64,000 bases of DNA from positions 496,001-560,000 of the forward strand of contig JAFDVZ010000007.1 in assembly GCA_018268715.1 (NCBI GenBank). The letters run 5' to 3'. Numbering within the stretch: position 1 is the stretch's first letter; each line of letters begins with the position of its first letter. This document shows, in pieces, positions 34,390 to 42,952 of the stretch. Position numbers and translations under genes: made by a program. Under the pieces are notes generated by a model, which was not told the origin of the DNA, did no database searches, and was given only the letters and a program-made list of their open reading frames with translations. Source of the stretch: Acidobacteriota bacterium (lineage in GTDB: Bacteria > Acidobacteriota > Terriglobia > Bryobacterales > Bryobacteraceae).

Positions 34390-35226
34390 ATGACGAAAAC
34401 CCCTGTCGTTCGCGCCGCGGCCGGAATCGTCGCCGCCGCCGGACTATGGCTCGCCTGGTCGCAGGTAGCCCGCCAGCCGCTCACCATGGAAAAGGTGACC
34501 GACGGTCTCTGGGTCATCATCGGCAACGGCGGCAACGTCGCCGTCATGCCCACCAGCGAAGGCGTCCTGCTGGTCGACGACAAATTCGACCAGGACGGCC
34601 CGGAAATCCGCGCCAAGGTGAAGTCCATCACGGACCAGCCCATCAAATACATCGTCAACACCCACCAACACGGCGACCATACCGGCGGCAACAAGGCCTT
34701 CCTGGAAGGCTCGGCCGAAATCATCGCCCACAAGAACGCCCGCGCCAACATGGTGAGTCAGAAGATGCCCGGCCTGCCCCGCATCACCTTCAGCGATGAA
34801 ACCCAGATCTTCCTCGGCGGCAAGGAAGTCCGCGTCCAGTACTTTGGCCGGGGCCACACCTCCGGCGACGTCATGGTGTTCTTCCCCTCCGAACGCATCG
34901 TCCACACCGGCGACCTGTTCGTGCGCGGCGCCCCGTTCATCGATTATTCGAGCGGCGGCAGCCTCACCGCCTGGGATCAAACCCTGGCCGCCGCCCTCAA
35001 GGCCGACTTCGACACCGTCATTCCCGGGCACGGGGCCGTTTCGAAAAGGGCCGACCTCGCCCAGTGGCGCGTCACCCTCGCCACCCTCCGCACCCGCGCC
35101 AAGGCCGCCTGCGCCCAGGGGACCGACGGCATGGTGGGCCGCATGAAGCTCGAGGAACTCGGCATGAAACCCAGCCCGTTATTCGAGCGCAGCGCCCCCG
35201 GGTTGTGTGAAGAAACGAAAAACTAG
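34390..35226 (+). CDS. MBL-fold metallo-hydrolase, exported or membrane-anchored
   Basis: 278 residues. An N-terminal hydrophobic segment (VVRAAAGIVAAAGLWLAWSQ) leads into a metallo-beta-lactamase fold: zinc motif VNTHQHGDHTGGNKAF (HxHxDH), then FGRGHTSGDVMVFF, RIVHTGDLFVRGAPF, and VIPGHGAVSKR. Probably a periplasmic hydrolase of the subclass B3/quinoprotein-associated type; a beta-lactamase role cannot be inferred. ATG 34390 begins the signal segment; the frame upstream is antisense to the divergent hydrolase. Confidence 0.88.
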   Translation: MTKTPVVRAAAGIVAAAGLWLAWSQVARQPLTMEKVTDGLWVIIGNGGNVAVMPTSEGVLLVDDKFDQDGPEIRAKVKSITDQPIKYIVNTHQHGDHTGGNKAFLEGSAEIIAHKNARANMVSQKMPGLPRITFSDETQIFLGGKEVRVQYFGRGHTSGDVMVFFPSERIVHTGDLFVRGAPFIDYSSGGSLTAWDQTLAAALKADFDTVIPGHGAVSKRADLAQWRVTLATLRTRAKAACAQGTDGMVGRMKLEELGMKPSPLFERSAPGLCEETKN

Positions 35227-35250
35227 GAGTCCTCGGAAATCCAACAGCGT

Positions 35251-35256
35251 TATATT
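35251..35256 (+). promoter_or_regulatory. TATATT box 6 nt before the BON-domain gene
   Basis: TATATT, 6 nt, ATG 35263; no Shine-Dalgarno, no clear -35. Confidence 0.45.
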
Positions 35257-35262
35257 GAAGCC

Positions 35263-35544
35263 ATGCACTTCAGGAAAGCGCTCGCGGTTTTCGCTCTGAG
35301 CGTCTCGTTTCTATTCGCGCAGGGCACTCCGCAGGACGACAAGATATACGACCAGGTCCGCATGAAACTCGCCGCCGATCCCATGGTCGGCCGCGGCGCG
35401 ATCGAAGTCGCCGTCAAGAGCGGAGAGGTCACACTGGCGGGCAAAGTCCGTTCCGACAAACACAAACAAAAGGCCGAACATCTGGCGAAAAAGGTGAAAG
35501 GCGTCACCGGAGTGGTCAATAATCTGCGCGTCGAATACCCGTAA
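35263..35544 (+). CDS. Secreted single BON-domain protein
   Basis: 93 residues. Signal peptide (MHFRKALAVFALSVSFLFAQ), then one BON domain: DDKIYDQVRMKLAADPMVG, IEVAVKSGEVTLAGKVRSDK, AEHLAKKVKGVTGVVNNLRV. BON domains bind phospholipids or support envelope proteins (OsmY, secretins). Likely periplasmic envelope stress or maintenance role. About 70 nt downstream is an intrinsic terminator that touches the next start codon. Confidence 0.85.
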   Translation: MHFRKALAVFALSVSFLFAQGTPQDDKIYDQVRMKLAADPMVGRGAIEVAVKSGEVTLAGKVRSDKHKQKAEHLAKKVKGVTGVVNNLRVEYP

Positions 35545-35583
35545 AGCGTTCCATTCGAAGCGGTTCGAGAGCGCTTACAAAGC

Positions 35584-35631
35584 TTGACACTTTCGTTGTA
35601 ACCGGCGGCTGCGGGCGGTTCGCCCTTTTTT
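35584..35631 (+). terminator. Intrinsic terminator abutting the next start codon (possible attenuator)
   Basis: GGGCG-GTT-CGCCC (35613-35625) followed by TTTTTT (35626-35631), ending 4 nt before the ATG at 35636. A TTGACA lies at 35584. It may simply end the BON transcript, but its contact with the next start leaves no room for a downstream promoter, so it may attenuate transcription into that gene. Confidence 0.6.
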
Positions 35632-35635
35632 AGGA

Positions 35636-36841
35636 ATGAAACTCCTCAGCCTGCTGGTATTTTCGTTCGCCCTTTTTGGTCAGACCGACGCACCGAAAGC
35701 CGCCGTAGGGCGCGTGATCGGCGCTGTCACGGCGAAGGATGCCGGCGGCAAGCAACTCACCGTCAAGTCCGACGCCGGCGTCTCCTATACGGTTCTACTC
35801 GATGAAAAGACGCGGTTTCTGCGCGTCCCTCCTGGTGAAAAGGATCTCAAGAACGCCGCCCGCATCGACGCCGCCGAAGTGAAGGTGGGCGACCGCGTCA
35901 TCGCGCGCGGCGCCGTCTCGGAAGAGCAGAAAACCGTGCCCGCCATCTCCCTCATCGTCATGACGAAGGAGGATCTGGCCGAAAAGAACAAGCGCGAGCA
36001 GGCCGAATGGCAAACCCGCGGCATTTCGGGCGAAGTGAAATCCGTGACGCCCGATCTCATGGTGGCCACCCGCGCCCGCGACGGCGTCACCAGCCTCACC
36101 ACCATCGGCGTCGGCCCCAACACCAAAATCCGCCGCTACGCGCCCGATTCGGTGCGCTTTTCCGACGCCAAGCCCGCCGGGGTGGCCGATATTCTGGCCG
36201 GCGACCAGGCTCGCGTGCTCGGCAACAAAAACGCGGAGGGGACGCGGATCGAGGCCGAAGAGATCGTGGTGGGAACGTTCCGCGCCATCGCCGGCACGGT
36301 GATCTCGGTGGACGCCGCCAAGAACGAAATCAATCTGAAGGACGTCGACACCAAGAAACCCATCACCATCATGCTGACCAACGAGGTCCAGCTCCGCAAG
36401 CTCTCGCCGATGATGGCCAACGTGCTTGCGCGCCGCCTGAATCCGACCTACCAGGCCGCGGCCGGCGCCGCCGGGCCAGGCGGACAGGGCATGCGCCAGG
36501 GCGGTCAAGGCGGACAAGGCGGACCCGGAGGCGCGGGCGCCGGCGCGGGCGGTTGGCAGCGCGGCGCGGGCCAGGGCGGACCGGGCGGGGGCGGACCGGG
36601 AGGAGCAGGCGGCGGCCGGGGAGGCAACCTCGACCAGATGCTCGAGCGCCTGGAGCCCTTCACGCTGGCCGACCTCCAGCCGAACGAACCGCTCATCGTT
36701 TCCACCACGGCGCGACCCGGAGCCGCCTCCGCGCACGCCATCACCGTACTTTCCGGCGTCGAGCCGATTTTGCGCGCCGCGCCCGCCGGCTCCATGAATC
36801 TGGGCTCCTGGAGCCTCGATCTGAACATGCCCGCGCAGTAA
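35636..36841 (+). CDS. Secreted protein with DUF5666-like beta repeats and Gly-rich block
   Basis: 401 residues. Signal peptide (MKLLSLLVFSFALFGQTDA), then repeated small beta-barrel units of similar plan: GRVIGAVTAKDAGGKQLTV, GISGEVKSVTPDLMVATRAR, AGTVISVDAAKNEINLKD. Each is followed by a phrase such as KVGDRVIARG or LAGDQARVLGN, as in DUF5666 proteins. Residues about 280-335 are Gly/Gln-rich. The C terminus returns to structured sequence (LIVSTTARPGAASAHAITVL). Role unknown. It precedes the third TonB receptor by 29 nt and is probably co-transcribed with it. Confidence 0.65.
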   Translation: MKLLSLLVFSFALFGQTDAPKAAVGRVIGAVTAKDAGGKQLTVKSDAGVSYTVLLDEKTRFLRVPPGEKDLKNAARIDAAEVKVGDRVIARGAVSEEQKTVPAISLIVMTKEDLAEKNKREQAEWQTRGISGEVKSVTPDLMVATRARDGVTSLTTIGVGPNTKIRRYAPDSVRFSDAKPAGVADILAGDQARVLGNKNAEGTRIEAEEIVVGTFRAIAGTVISVDAAKNEINLKDVDTKKPITIMLTNEVQLRKLSPMMANVLARRLNPTYQAAAGAAGPGGQGMRQGGQGGQGGPGGAGAGAGGWQRGAGQGGPGGGGPGGAGGGRGGNLDQMLERLEPFTLADLQPNEPLIVSTTARPGAASAHAITVLSGVEPILRAAPAGSMNLGSWSLDLNMPAQ

Positions 36842-36870
36842 AAGACTAAGGAATCAGGAACAGGAATCAT

Positions 36871-39861
36871 ATGCCGGGAAAACGTTTGTGCGTAGTGTTG
36901 TCGTTATTCGCTTTGATTGCGTCGTTCGCCCTCGCCCAGGCCACGCTGGGATCGCTCAAGGGCGTCATCACCGATGAGTCCGGGGCGGTGGTGCCGAACA
37001 CGAAGATCACACTGGCCGCGGGCCGCACCGTCCGCACGGTGCAATCGGGCGCGGATGGGTCCTACGTGCTGGCGGGCCTGCCCACCGGAACGTACACGTT
37101 CACGGCGGAAGCCGCCGGTCTCGCCAGATACCAGAACGTGAACGTCGCCATCGCTTCCGGCGGCACGGCCACCCTCAACATCCAGCTCAAGGTCCAGATG
37201 GAGACCCAGCAGGTGACGGTTCAGGACTCCAACCAGAACCAGGTGAGCACGGATCCCTCGGCCAACGTCGGCGCGCTCGTGCTCAAGGCCGACGACCTGG
37301 CCGCGCTTTCCGACGACCCCGACGACCTGGCCGAAGACCTGCAAGCCCTCGCCGGACCCTCGGCCGGTCCCAACGGCAGCCAGATGTTCATCGACGGTTT
37401 CACCGGCGGCCGTCTGCCTCCCAAGGAATCGATCCGCGAAGTCCGCATCAACCAGAACCCGTTCTCGGCCGAATACGACCGTCTCGGTTTCGGCCGCATC
37501 GAGATCTTCACCAAACCCGGCGCCGACAAAATGCGCGGCATGGCGTTCTTCAATTTCAGCGACGGCGTGTTCGACGGGCGCAACCCCTACGCGCAGAACA
37601 AGGCCCCCTTCCAGTACCGCAACTACGGCGGCAACCTCAGCGGCCCGGTCACCAAGAAGTCGTCCTTCTTCCTGGATTTCGAGAAGCGCGACACCGATGA
37701 GAACGCGGTGGTGAACGCCACCACGCTCGATTCCAACCTGAACATCACGCCGCTTGCGCAGGCGATCCTGACGCCCAATCGCCGCACCACCTTCAGCCCC
37801 CGCCTGGACTACCAGCTCACCCAGAACATCACCCTGATGGGCCGCTACAGCTTCACCGATTCGAGCAGCCAGAACACCGGCGTGGGCGGCTTCGTGTTGC
37901 CCTCCACCGGCAATAACACGGACTCCACCATGCACAGCCTGCAGATGACGGAGACCCAGATCATCGGCGGCAAGGCGGTGAACGAGACGCGCTTCCAGTA
38001 TCTGCGCGACGCGAGCAATCAGAAGGCGATCAACAACGCCCCGCTGATCAACGTGCTCGACGCCTTCACCGGCGGCGGATCGGCGGTCGGTCTGGGCGGC
38101 TACAACAACGACAACCGCTACGAGCTGCAGAACTACACCTCCATCACCCACAGCACGCACACCATCCGTTTCGGCGGCCGCGTCCGCGTAGCGCAGCTCT
38201 CCACCTCCTCGGTGCAGAACTTCAACGGGACGTTCACCTTCACCGGTGGCCTGGCCCCCGCGCTCGACGCCGCCAACCAGCCCACCGGCGTCACGGCCCA
38301 GATCTCCTCGATCGAGGCCTATCGCCGCACGCTCCTGTTCCAGGGCCTGGGCTACACCCCCACCCAGATCCGCGCCCTGGGCGGCGAGCCCACCCAGTTC
38401 ACCCTGTCCGGCGGACAGCCGCTGGCCGACGTCACCCAAACCGACCTCGGCATCTTCGCCCAGGACGACTGGCGTCTGAAGCCCAACTTCACCCTCAGCA
38501 TGGGCCTGCGCTACGAAACCCAGACCAACATCCACGACTGGACCGACTTCGCGCCCCGCCTCGGCTTCGCCTGGGCCCCCGGCGCCAAGGGCGCCCGCCC
38601 CGGCAAGACCGTCGTCCGCGGCGGCGCGGGCATCTTCTACGACCGCTTCAGCGAATCCCTCACGCTGAACACCATCCGCTACAACGGCGTGAACCAGCAG
38701 CAGTTCACCATCGCCAATCCGGACTTCTACCCCACCGTGCCCGCGATCGCGAACCTGGTGGCCCAGGCCCTGCCCCAAACCCGGCGCGAGATGTACAAGG
38801 ACCTGCGCGCCCCCTACATCGTGCAGAGCGCCATTGGCGTGGAGCGCCAGTTACCCTGGAACTCCTCGATGGCCGTCACCTACACCAATTCGCACGGCCT
38901 GCACGAACTCGACTCGCGCAACATCAACTTCCCCGACGCCAACGGCGTGAAACCCTACCCGAACCTGGGCGTGTTGAGCCTCTACGAATCCAATGGCATC
39001 TACAACCAGAACCAGATGAACGTGAACTTCAACATCCGCGCCTCGCGCACGTTGACCCTGTTCACGGGCTACGGCCTGAATTTCGTGAAGAGCGACTCCG
39101 ACGGCGCCGGCAGCTACCCGGTCGACCAGAACAACCTGGGCGCCGAATACGGCCGCGCCGCGCAGGACATCCGCCACCGCTTCTTCCTCGGCGGATCGGT
39201 GGCCACCCGCTGGGGCATCCGTCTCAGCCCCTTCATCACCGCCCACTCCGGCGCGCCCTTCAACATCGTCGCCGGCCGCGATTTCAACGGCGACCTGATC
39301 ATCAACGACCGGCCGGCCTTCGCCTCCGCCTCGCAGGTGGGCCAGCCGAACATCGTCTCGACGCCCTGGGGCATCTTCAACACCAAGCCCGGCGCGGGAG
39401 ATAAGATCATCACCCGCAATCTCGGCACTGGCCCCTCGTTCTTCAGCGTGAATCTCCGGTTGAGCAAGACCTTCGGCTTCGGCCCCGAGCGTGGCGGCGC
39501 CGCTCAGAACCCGGCTGCCGGAGGCGGCATGGGCGGCCCGGGCGGCGGCGGTGGAGGCGGAGCGCACGGCGGCGGCGGACGCGGCGGCATGGGCGGCGGC
39601 GGCATGCGCATGGGCGGCGGCGGACGCGGCGGAATGGGCGGCATGTTCGGCGATTCGAGCAGCAGCAAACGATACAACCTGGTGGTCAGCGTCAACGCCC
39701 GCAACCTGCTGAACACCACCAACCAGGGCCAGTACAACGGCAACTTGAGCTCCACCTATTTTGGAACCTCGAACGCCCTCGCCAGCGGCGGTTTCGGCGG
39801 CGACCGCGGCAACGCGGCCACCAACCGCCGCATCGACCTGAGCCTCCGCTTCACGTTTTAA
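36871..39861 (+). CDS. TonB-dependent receptor with Gly/Met-rich insert near the C terminus
   Basis: 996 residues. Signal peptide, regulatory-like domain (GSLKGVITDESGAVVPNTKI) at about 24-105, plug (SQMFIDGFTGGRLPPKESIR, FSAEYDRLGFGRIEIFTK) and barrel ending IDLSLRFTF. Unusual is a Gly/Met/Arg block at about residues 874-927 between the strands LRLSKTFGFG and RYNLVVSVNARNLLNT. It should lie in an extracellular or periplasmic loop near the last strands. Shares the low-complexity style of the upstream protein, suggesting joint function. AGGAACAGGAATC precedes the ATG. Confidence 0.9.
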   Translation: MPGKRLCVVLSLFALIASFALAQATLGSLKGVITDESGAVVPNTKITLAAGRTVRTVQSGADGSYVLAGLPTGTYTFTAEAAGLARYQNVNVAIASGGTATLNIQLKVQMETQQVTVQDSNQNQVSTDPSANVGALVLKADDLAALSDDPDDLAEDLQALAGPSAGPNGSQMFIDGFTGGRLPPKESIREVRINQNPFSAEYDRLGFGRIEIFTKPGADKMRGMAFFNFSDGVFDGRNPYAQNKAPFQYRNYGGNLSGPVTKKSSFFLDFEKRDTDENAVVNATTLDSNLNITPLAQAILTPNRRTTFSPRLDYQLTQNITLMGRYSFTDSSSQNTGVGGFVLPSTGNNTDSTMHSLQMTETQIIGGKAVNETRFQYLRDASNQKAINNAPLINVLDAFTGGGSAVGLGGYNNDNRYELQNYTSITHSTHTIRFGGRVRVAQLSTSSVQNFNGTFTFTGGLAPALDAANQPTGVTAQISSIEAYRRTLLFQGLGYTPTQIRALGGEPTQFTLSGGQPLADVTQTDLGIFAQDDWRLKPNFTLSMGLRYETQTNIHDWTDFAPRLGFAWAPGAKGARPGKTVVRGGAGIFYDRFSESLTLNTIRYNGVNQQQFTIANPDFYPTVPAIANLVAQALPQTRREMYKDLRAPYIVQSAIGVERQLPWNSSMAVTYTNSHGLHELDSRNINFPDANGVKPYPNLGVLSLYESNGIYNQNQMNVNFNIRASRTLTLFTGYGLNFVKSDSDGAGSYPVDQNNLGAEYGRAAQDIRHRFFLGGSVATRWGIRLSPFITAHSGAPFNIVAGRDFNGDLIINDRPAFASASQVGQPNIVSTPWGIFNTKPGAGDKIITRNLGTGPSFFSVNLRLSKTFGFGPERGGAAQNPAAGGGMGGPGGGGGGGAHGGGGRGGMGGGGMRMGGGGRGGMGGMFGDSSSSKRYNLVVSVNARNLLNTTNQGQYNGNLSSTYFGTSNALASGGFGGDRGNAATNRRIDLSLRFTF

Positions 39862-39877
39862 CGGTTCAAATACCCTC

Positions 39878-39904
39878 GCGGGCGGGACTTTTTCTCCCGC
39901 CCGC
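39878..39904 (+). terminator. Hairpin after the third TonB receptor
   Basis: Perfect 10-bp arms GCGGGCGGGA and TCCCGCCCGC around CTTTTTC, 16 nt after the stop. The T-run is in the loop, not after the stem, so termination is plausible but not canonical. Confidence 0.5.
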
Positions 39905-40092
39905 TGCTCCCCCGCCTTCCTCCTCCCTCCGACCCTCGCCAAACCCCTGTCCACCGCGCCGGCGACCCTCAGATATAAATGTCATGGCAGTTAATTTGGT
40001 GACGACACGACTAATATCACAGCGGCGCCACGACAAATAAACCCAAGCCGAATCGCGGAAATTTACCCTTGTTTTGTTGAACTTCCGTGGAA

Positions 40093-40098
40093 TATACT
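40093..40098 (+). promoter_or_regulatory. TATACT box upstream of the IPTL-CTERM gene
   Basis: TATACT 47 nt before the ATG at 40146, in an AT-richer stretch. No convincing -35 at 17 nt. Confidence 0.4.
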
Positions 40099-40145
40099 TC
40101 TCAAAAGTCAAAGTAATAGTCCAAAACTCAGAGAGAATTCTGACC

Positions 40146-41771
40146 ATGAAGACCAGCCTGCGCCTCCCACACGGCGCCTCAGGGTTGTTTTCGACCGCTC
40201 TCCTGTTCGGCCTCAGCATCATGGTGGGCCAAGCCGCAACCTTCACCGTGACGGTGTTCACCGACACGGCCTCCGGCGGAGCCGCCGGTACAGGAGCGGG
40301 TATCGCCGGCGACCTCCGCTCCCAGATCCTGGCGGCGAACGCCGCGGGCGGCGCCGACGTCATCAACTTCACCTGCGGCGCGCCGCCCTGCACCATCACT
40401 CTCAGCGGCCCCCTGCCGCCCATCACCGAAAGTCTCACCATCGACGGCGGGACCATGGGCAACATCATCATCGACGGAGCTTCCTCCTACCGCGTCTTCT
40501 TCGTCGACACCGGCACAGTCGCCCTTCAGAACCTCATCGTCCGTAACGGCCGCGCCCAGGGCGGAGCGGGCGGCACGGGCGACGGCGGAGGCGGTGGCGG
40601 AGCGGGCCTGGGCGGCGGTCTCTTCGTGAACCAGATCGGCGCCGCCGTCTCGCTCACCAACGTCCGATTCCAGAATTGTTCGGCCATCGGCGGCGCCGGA
40701 GCCATCTACGTAAGCACCGCCTACCCCGGCGGCGGAGGCGGCGGCATGGCCTTTCGTGGCGGAGGCGCCACAGCCAACACCGGCGCTCCCGGCGGAGGCG
40801 GCGTCCTCGCCCAGGGCGTCGACATCAGCTCCGGCACTAACGGAACCAACGGCGGCGATGGCGGCGGCGGCGGAGGCGGCCGTCTCGGTGCCGGCACTCC
40901 GGGCGCCGGCGGTTCAGCCTACGCCACCAATACGGCCGGAGCGGCAGGCTCCGCCAACAACGGTGGCGCCGGCGGATTCGGCGGAGGCGGTGGCGGCGCA
41001 CCCATCGGCACAGGCGGCGCGGGCGGATTCGGCGGTGGCGGAGGCGGCACGGGATCCTCAACCGCCGGCGGCGTGGGAGGTCCCGGCGGAGGCGGCGGCG
41101 GCTCCGACGGCGCCACGGGCGGCGCGGGCGGATCCCTCGGATCCGGCGTGCACGGCGGCAATGGCGGATCCCTGTCCGGCGCGGGCGGCGGCGGTGGAGC
41201 GGCGGCCGGCCCGGCGGTCTTCGTCAACCTGGGCAGCCTGACCATCACCAACGCTTTCGCCACCGGCTCCACGTCCACTGCCGGCGCGGCCGGCACGGGC
41301 CTTTCCAATCACAACGGCGCGGCGGGCACGTCCTCCTCCGTATCGCTGTTCAACTACGGGGGCCAGGTGAACACCTCGGCCGTCACCGGCCCGTCGACCC
41401 TGCTCGACCCTTGGCCGCAGGTCACATCCATCAGTCCCACGTCCGGCATCCCCACCGGCGGCACGGCCGTCACCATTACCGGCTCGCGTTTCACCGGCGC
41501 CACCGCCGTCACCATCGGCGGAACGGCGGTGCAGTCGTTTAGCGTGGTGAACGACACCACCATCACGGCGGTCACCCCTGCCGGAACGCCGGGCTCGACG
41601 GCCAGCGTAGTCGTCACCACGATCGACGGCTCCAATTCCGCCAATACGTTGTTCCAATACCTGTTGGCGGTGCCCACGCTAGGACAATGGGGCATGATCG
41701 GCCTGGCCGCCTTGTTGATCTTCTACGCATGGTGGAGCCTGCGTCGCCGCGACAACGAAGGAGTCGCCTGA
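40146..41771 (+). CDS. IPTL-CTERM surface protein: CSLREA-like/beta-helix, Gly-rich, IPT/TIG
   Basis: 541 residues. Signal peptide (FSTALLFGLSIMVGQAATFT). A CSLREA-like beginning (GDLRSQILAANAAGGADVIN) leads into right-handed beta-helix coils (LTIDGGTMGNIIIDGASSYR, VALQNLIVRNGRAQGG). From about 136 to 360 the chain is Gly-rich repeats interleaved with helix-type rungs. An IPT/TIG domain spans about 422-505 (VTSISPTSGIPTGGTAVTIT). The C-terminal sorting signal is VPTLGQWGMIGLAALLIFYA followed by WWSLRRR, which fits the IPTLxxWG-CTERM class. It should be exported, processed by exosortase H (next gene) and anchored on the cell surface or passed to the matrix. The ATG at 40146 starts the signal peptide. 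Confidence 0.85.
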   Translation: MKTSLRLPHGASGLFSTALLFGLSIMVGQAATFTVTVFTDTASGGAAGTGAGIAGDLRSQILAANAAGGADVINFTCGAPPCTITLSGPLPPITESLTIDGGTMGNIIIDGASSYRVFFVDTGTVALQNLIVRNGRAQGGAGGTGDGGGGGGAGLGGGLFVNQIGAAVSLTNVRFQNCSAIGGAGAIYVSTAYPGGGGGGMAFRGGGATANTGAPGGGGVLAQGVDISSGTNGTNGGDGGGGGGGRLGAGTPGAGGSAYATNTAGAAGSANNGGAGGFGGGGGGAPIGTGGAGGFGGGGGGTGSSTAGGVGGPGGGGGGSDGATGGAGGSLGSGVHGGNGGSLSGAGGGGGAAAGPAVFVNLGSLTITNAFATGSTSTAGAAGTGLSNHNGAAGTSSSVSLFNYGGQVNTSAVTGPSTLLDPWPQVTSISPTSGIPTGGTAVTITGSRFTGATAVTIGGTAVQSFSVVNDTTITAVTPAGTPGSTASVVVTTIDGSNSANTLFQYLLAVPTLGQWGMIGLAALLIFYAWWSLRRRDNEGVA

Positions 41772-41777
41772 CGTCAG

Positions 41778-42272
41778 ATGCCGCGCCAACGGCGATCGGG
41801 AAAGTTTCTACTCGCCTTCGTCCTGTCGGCGCTGTGTATGTTCGCCCTCCTGCTGGCGCCGCCCATGCGGCCCCTGGTGGAGGGCTTCTCCGGAAACCTG
41901 GCGTTCGCCGCGGGCTGGCTGATCCGAGCCTGCGGCGGCGCCTGCCTCCAGCAAGCGGCCTTCCTCAGTAACCCCGCCCGAGGCTTCACCATGGAAGTCC
42001 GCGACGGCTGCAACGGAGCGAACGTCGTCATCCTTCTGTGGGCGGCGATGCTCGCCTACCCCACTGGACGCCGCTGGAAGGCCGTCGGCCTGGGCGCGGG
42101 CCTGGCCGCCATCATGCCGCTGAACCTGCTCCGTCTGATCACCCTGTTCTACCTGGGCCAATACCACCCCTCCGTCTTCGAGTTCGCCCATCTCTACCTT
42201 TGGGAGATGCTGATCATCATGGACGCCATGGCGGTATTCGCGCTCTGGGTGCGACGGGCGGAGGCGAGGTGA
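41778..42272 (+). CDS. xrtH: Exosortase H (IPTLxxWG-CTERM specific)
   Basis: 164 residues, a short exosortase with several membrane helices. The catalytic residues are visible: Cys78 in VRDGCNGANVVIL, Arg119 in PLNLLRLITLFYLG, His138 in FEFAHLYLWEM. Adjacent genes encode an IPTL-CTERM protein (6 nt upstream) and an exosortase-associated membrane protein (GTGA overlap), which identifies the H type. It would cut the IPTL-CTERM tail at the inner membrane, transpeptidase-like, and hand the protein to its final anchor. Confidence 0.88.
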   Translation: MPRQRRSGKFLLAFVLSALCMFALLLAPPMRPLVEGFSGNLAFAAGWLIRACGGACLQQAAFLSNPARGFTMEVRDGCNGANVVILLWAAMLAYPTGRRWKAVGLGAGLAAIMPLNLLRLITLFYLGQYHPSVFEFAHLYLWEMLIIMDAMAVFALWVRRAEAR

Positions 42273-42952
42273 AGCGCCCTTTCACCTCCGTCCTTCTCAA
42301 AGCGGCGATCTTTCTGCCGTCGGCGATGGCGGCCTGGTGGTTTCTCTTGAAGCGGCCGTCGCTATGGCTGCTCGAAAAGCTGGCCTACATCCCGCTGGGA
42401 GTCCTGGTGGCGCCGGCCGGCCTACCCGCCATCCAGGTGGCGCCCGTCAACGGAGACTGGACCTTCAACGTCTCCGTGAACACCTACGGGCGCAACCCGC
42501 AGACCCACGAGATGATGTTCGTCAGTTCCCTGGAGTTCACCGCCGACCAGGACAGCGTGGCGCTCTTTGCGTGCGGTTGGTTCGCCTACCTGGCCCTGGC
42601 CGCCGCGTCGAACGCCCTCACCCGGGCCCAACTCAATAGCGTCGCCAAGGGCCTGTCCATCGTCACCGCGCTGAACATCCTGTCGCTCGCCGCCTTCGCC
42701 TACATCAACGGATACGGCTCCGTCATCAACACGCCCGGCGGCGGCGAGTATCTGTGGCTATTGAAATACATCTACCACCTGATCTACCTGGTGGCCCCCT
42801 TCGCCGGACCCTTCGCCGTAGCCCTGCTGCTGCACCAGCCCTGGCGCGACTGTTTCGGATTCCTCGCCGAACCCTCCACGCGCCCGTCCTCCCGCCCTAC
42901 CCCTCGACGCGAGCCTCCACCTTCACCTCGAACTTCACCGACCGCGCGATAA
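42269..42952 (+). CDS. Exosortase H-associated membrane protein
   Basis: 227 residues starting at a GTG overlapping the exosortase stop. N-terminal helix (SVLLKAAIFLPSAMAAWWFL), then a periplasmic segment (PAIQVAPVNGDWTFNVSVNT), then three more helices (ALFACGWFAYLALAAASNAL; GLSIVTALNILSLAAFAYIN; IYLVAPFAGPFAVALLLHQP) and a Pro/Ser/Arg-rich tail. This layout fits the membrane partner commonly encoded after exosortase H. Its exact role is unknown. The last 56 nt overlap the convergent OsmC gene, so the tail may be dispensable. Confidence 0.75.
   Translation: MKRPFTSVLLKAAIFLPSAMAAWWFLLKRPSLWLLEKLAYIPLGVLVAPAGLPAIQVAPVNGDWTFNVSVNTYGRNPQTHEMMFVSSLEFTADQDSVALFACGWFAYLALAAASNALTRAQLNSVAKGLSIVTALNILSLAAFAYINGYGSVINTPGGGEYLWLLKYIYHLIYLVAPFAGPFAVALLLHQPWRDCFGFLAEPSTRPSSRPTPRREPPPSPRTSPTAR

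Noticed and set aside
36904-38778. A 624-codon minus-strand open frame across the third TonB receptor
   Set aside because: Same kind of antisense shadow; no motif, no start signals.
40560-41210. GGCGGA-rich repeats considered as a possible CRISPR-like or satellite array
   Set aside because: They encode the in-frame Gly-rich region of the IPTL-CTERM protein; no constant spacing of repeat and spacer.
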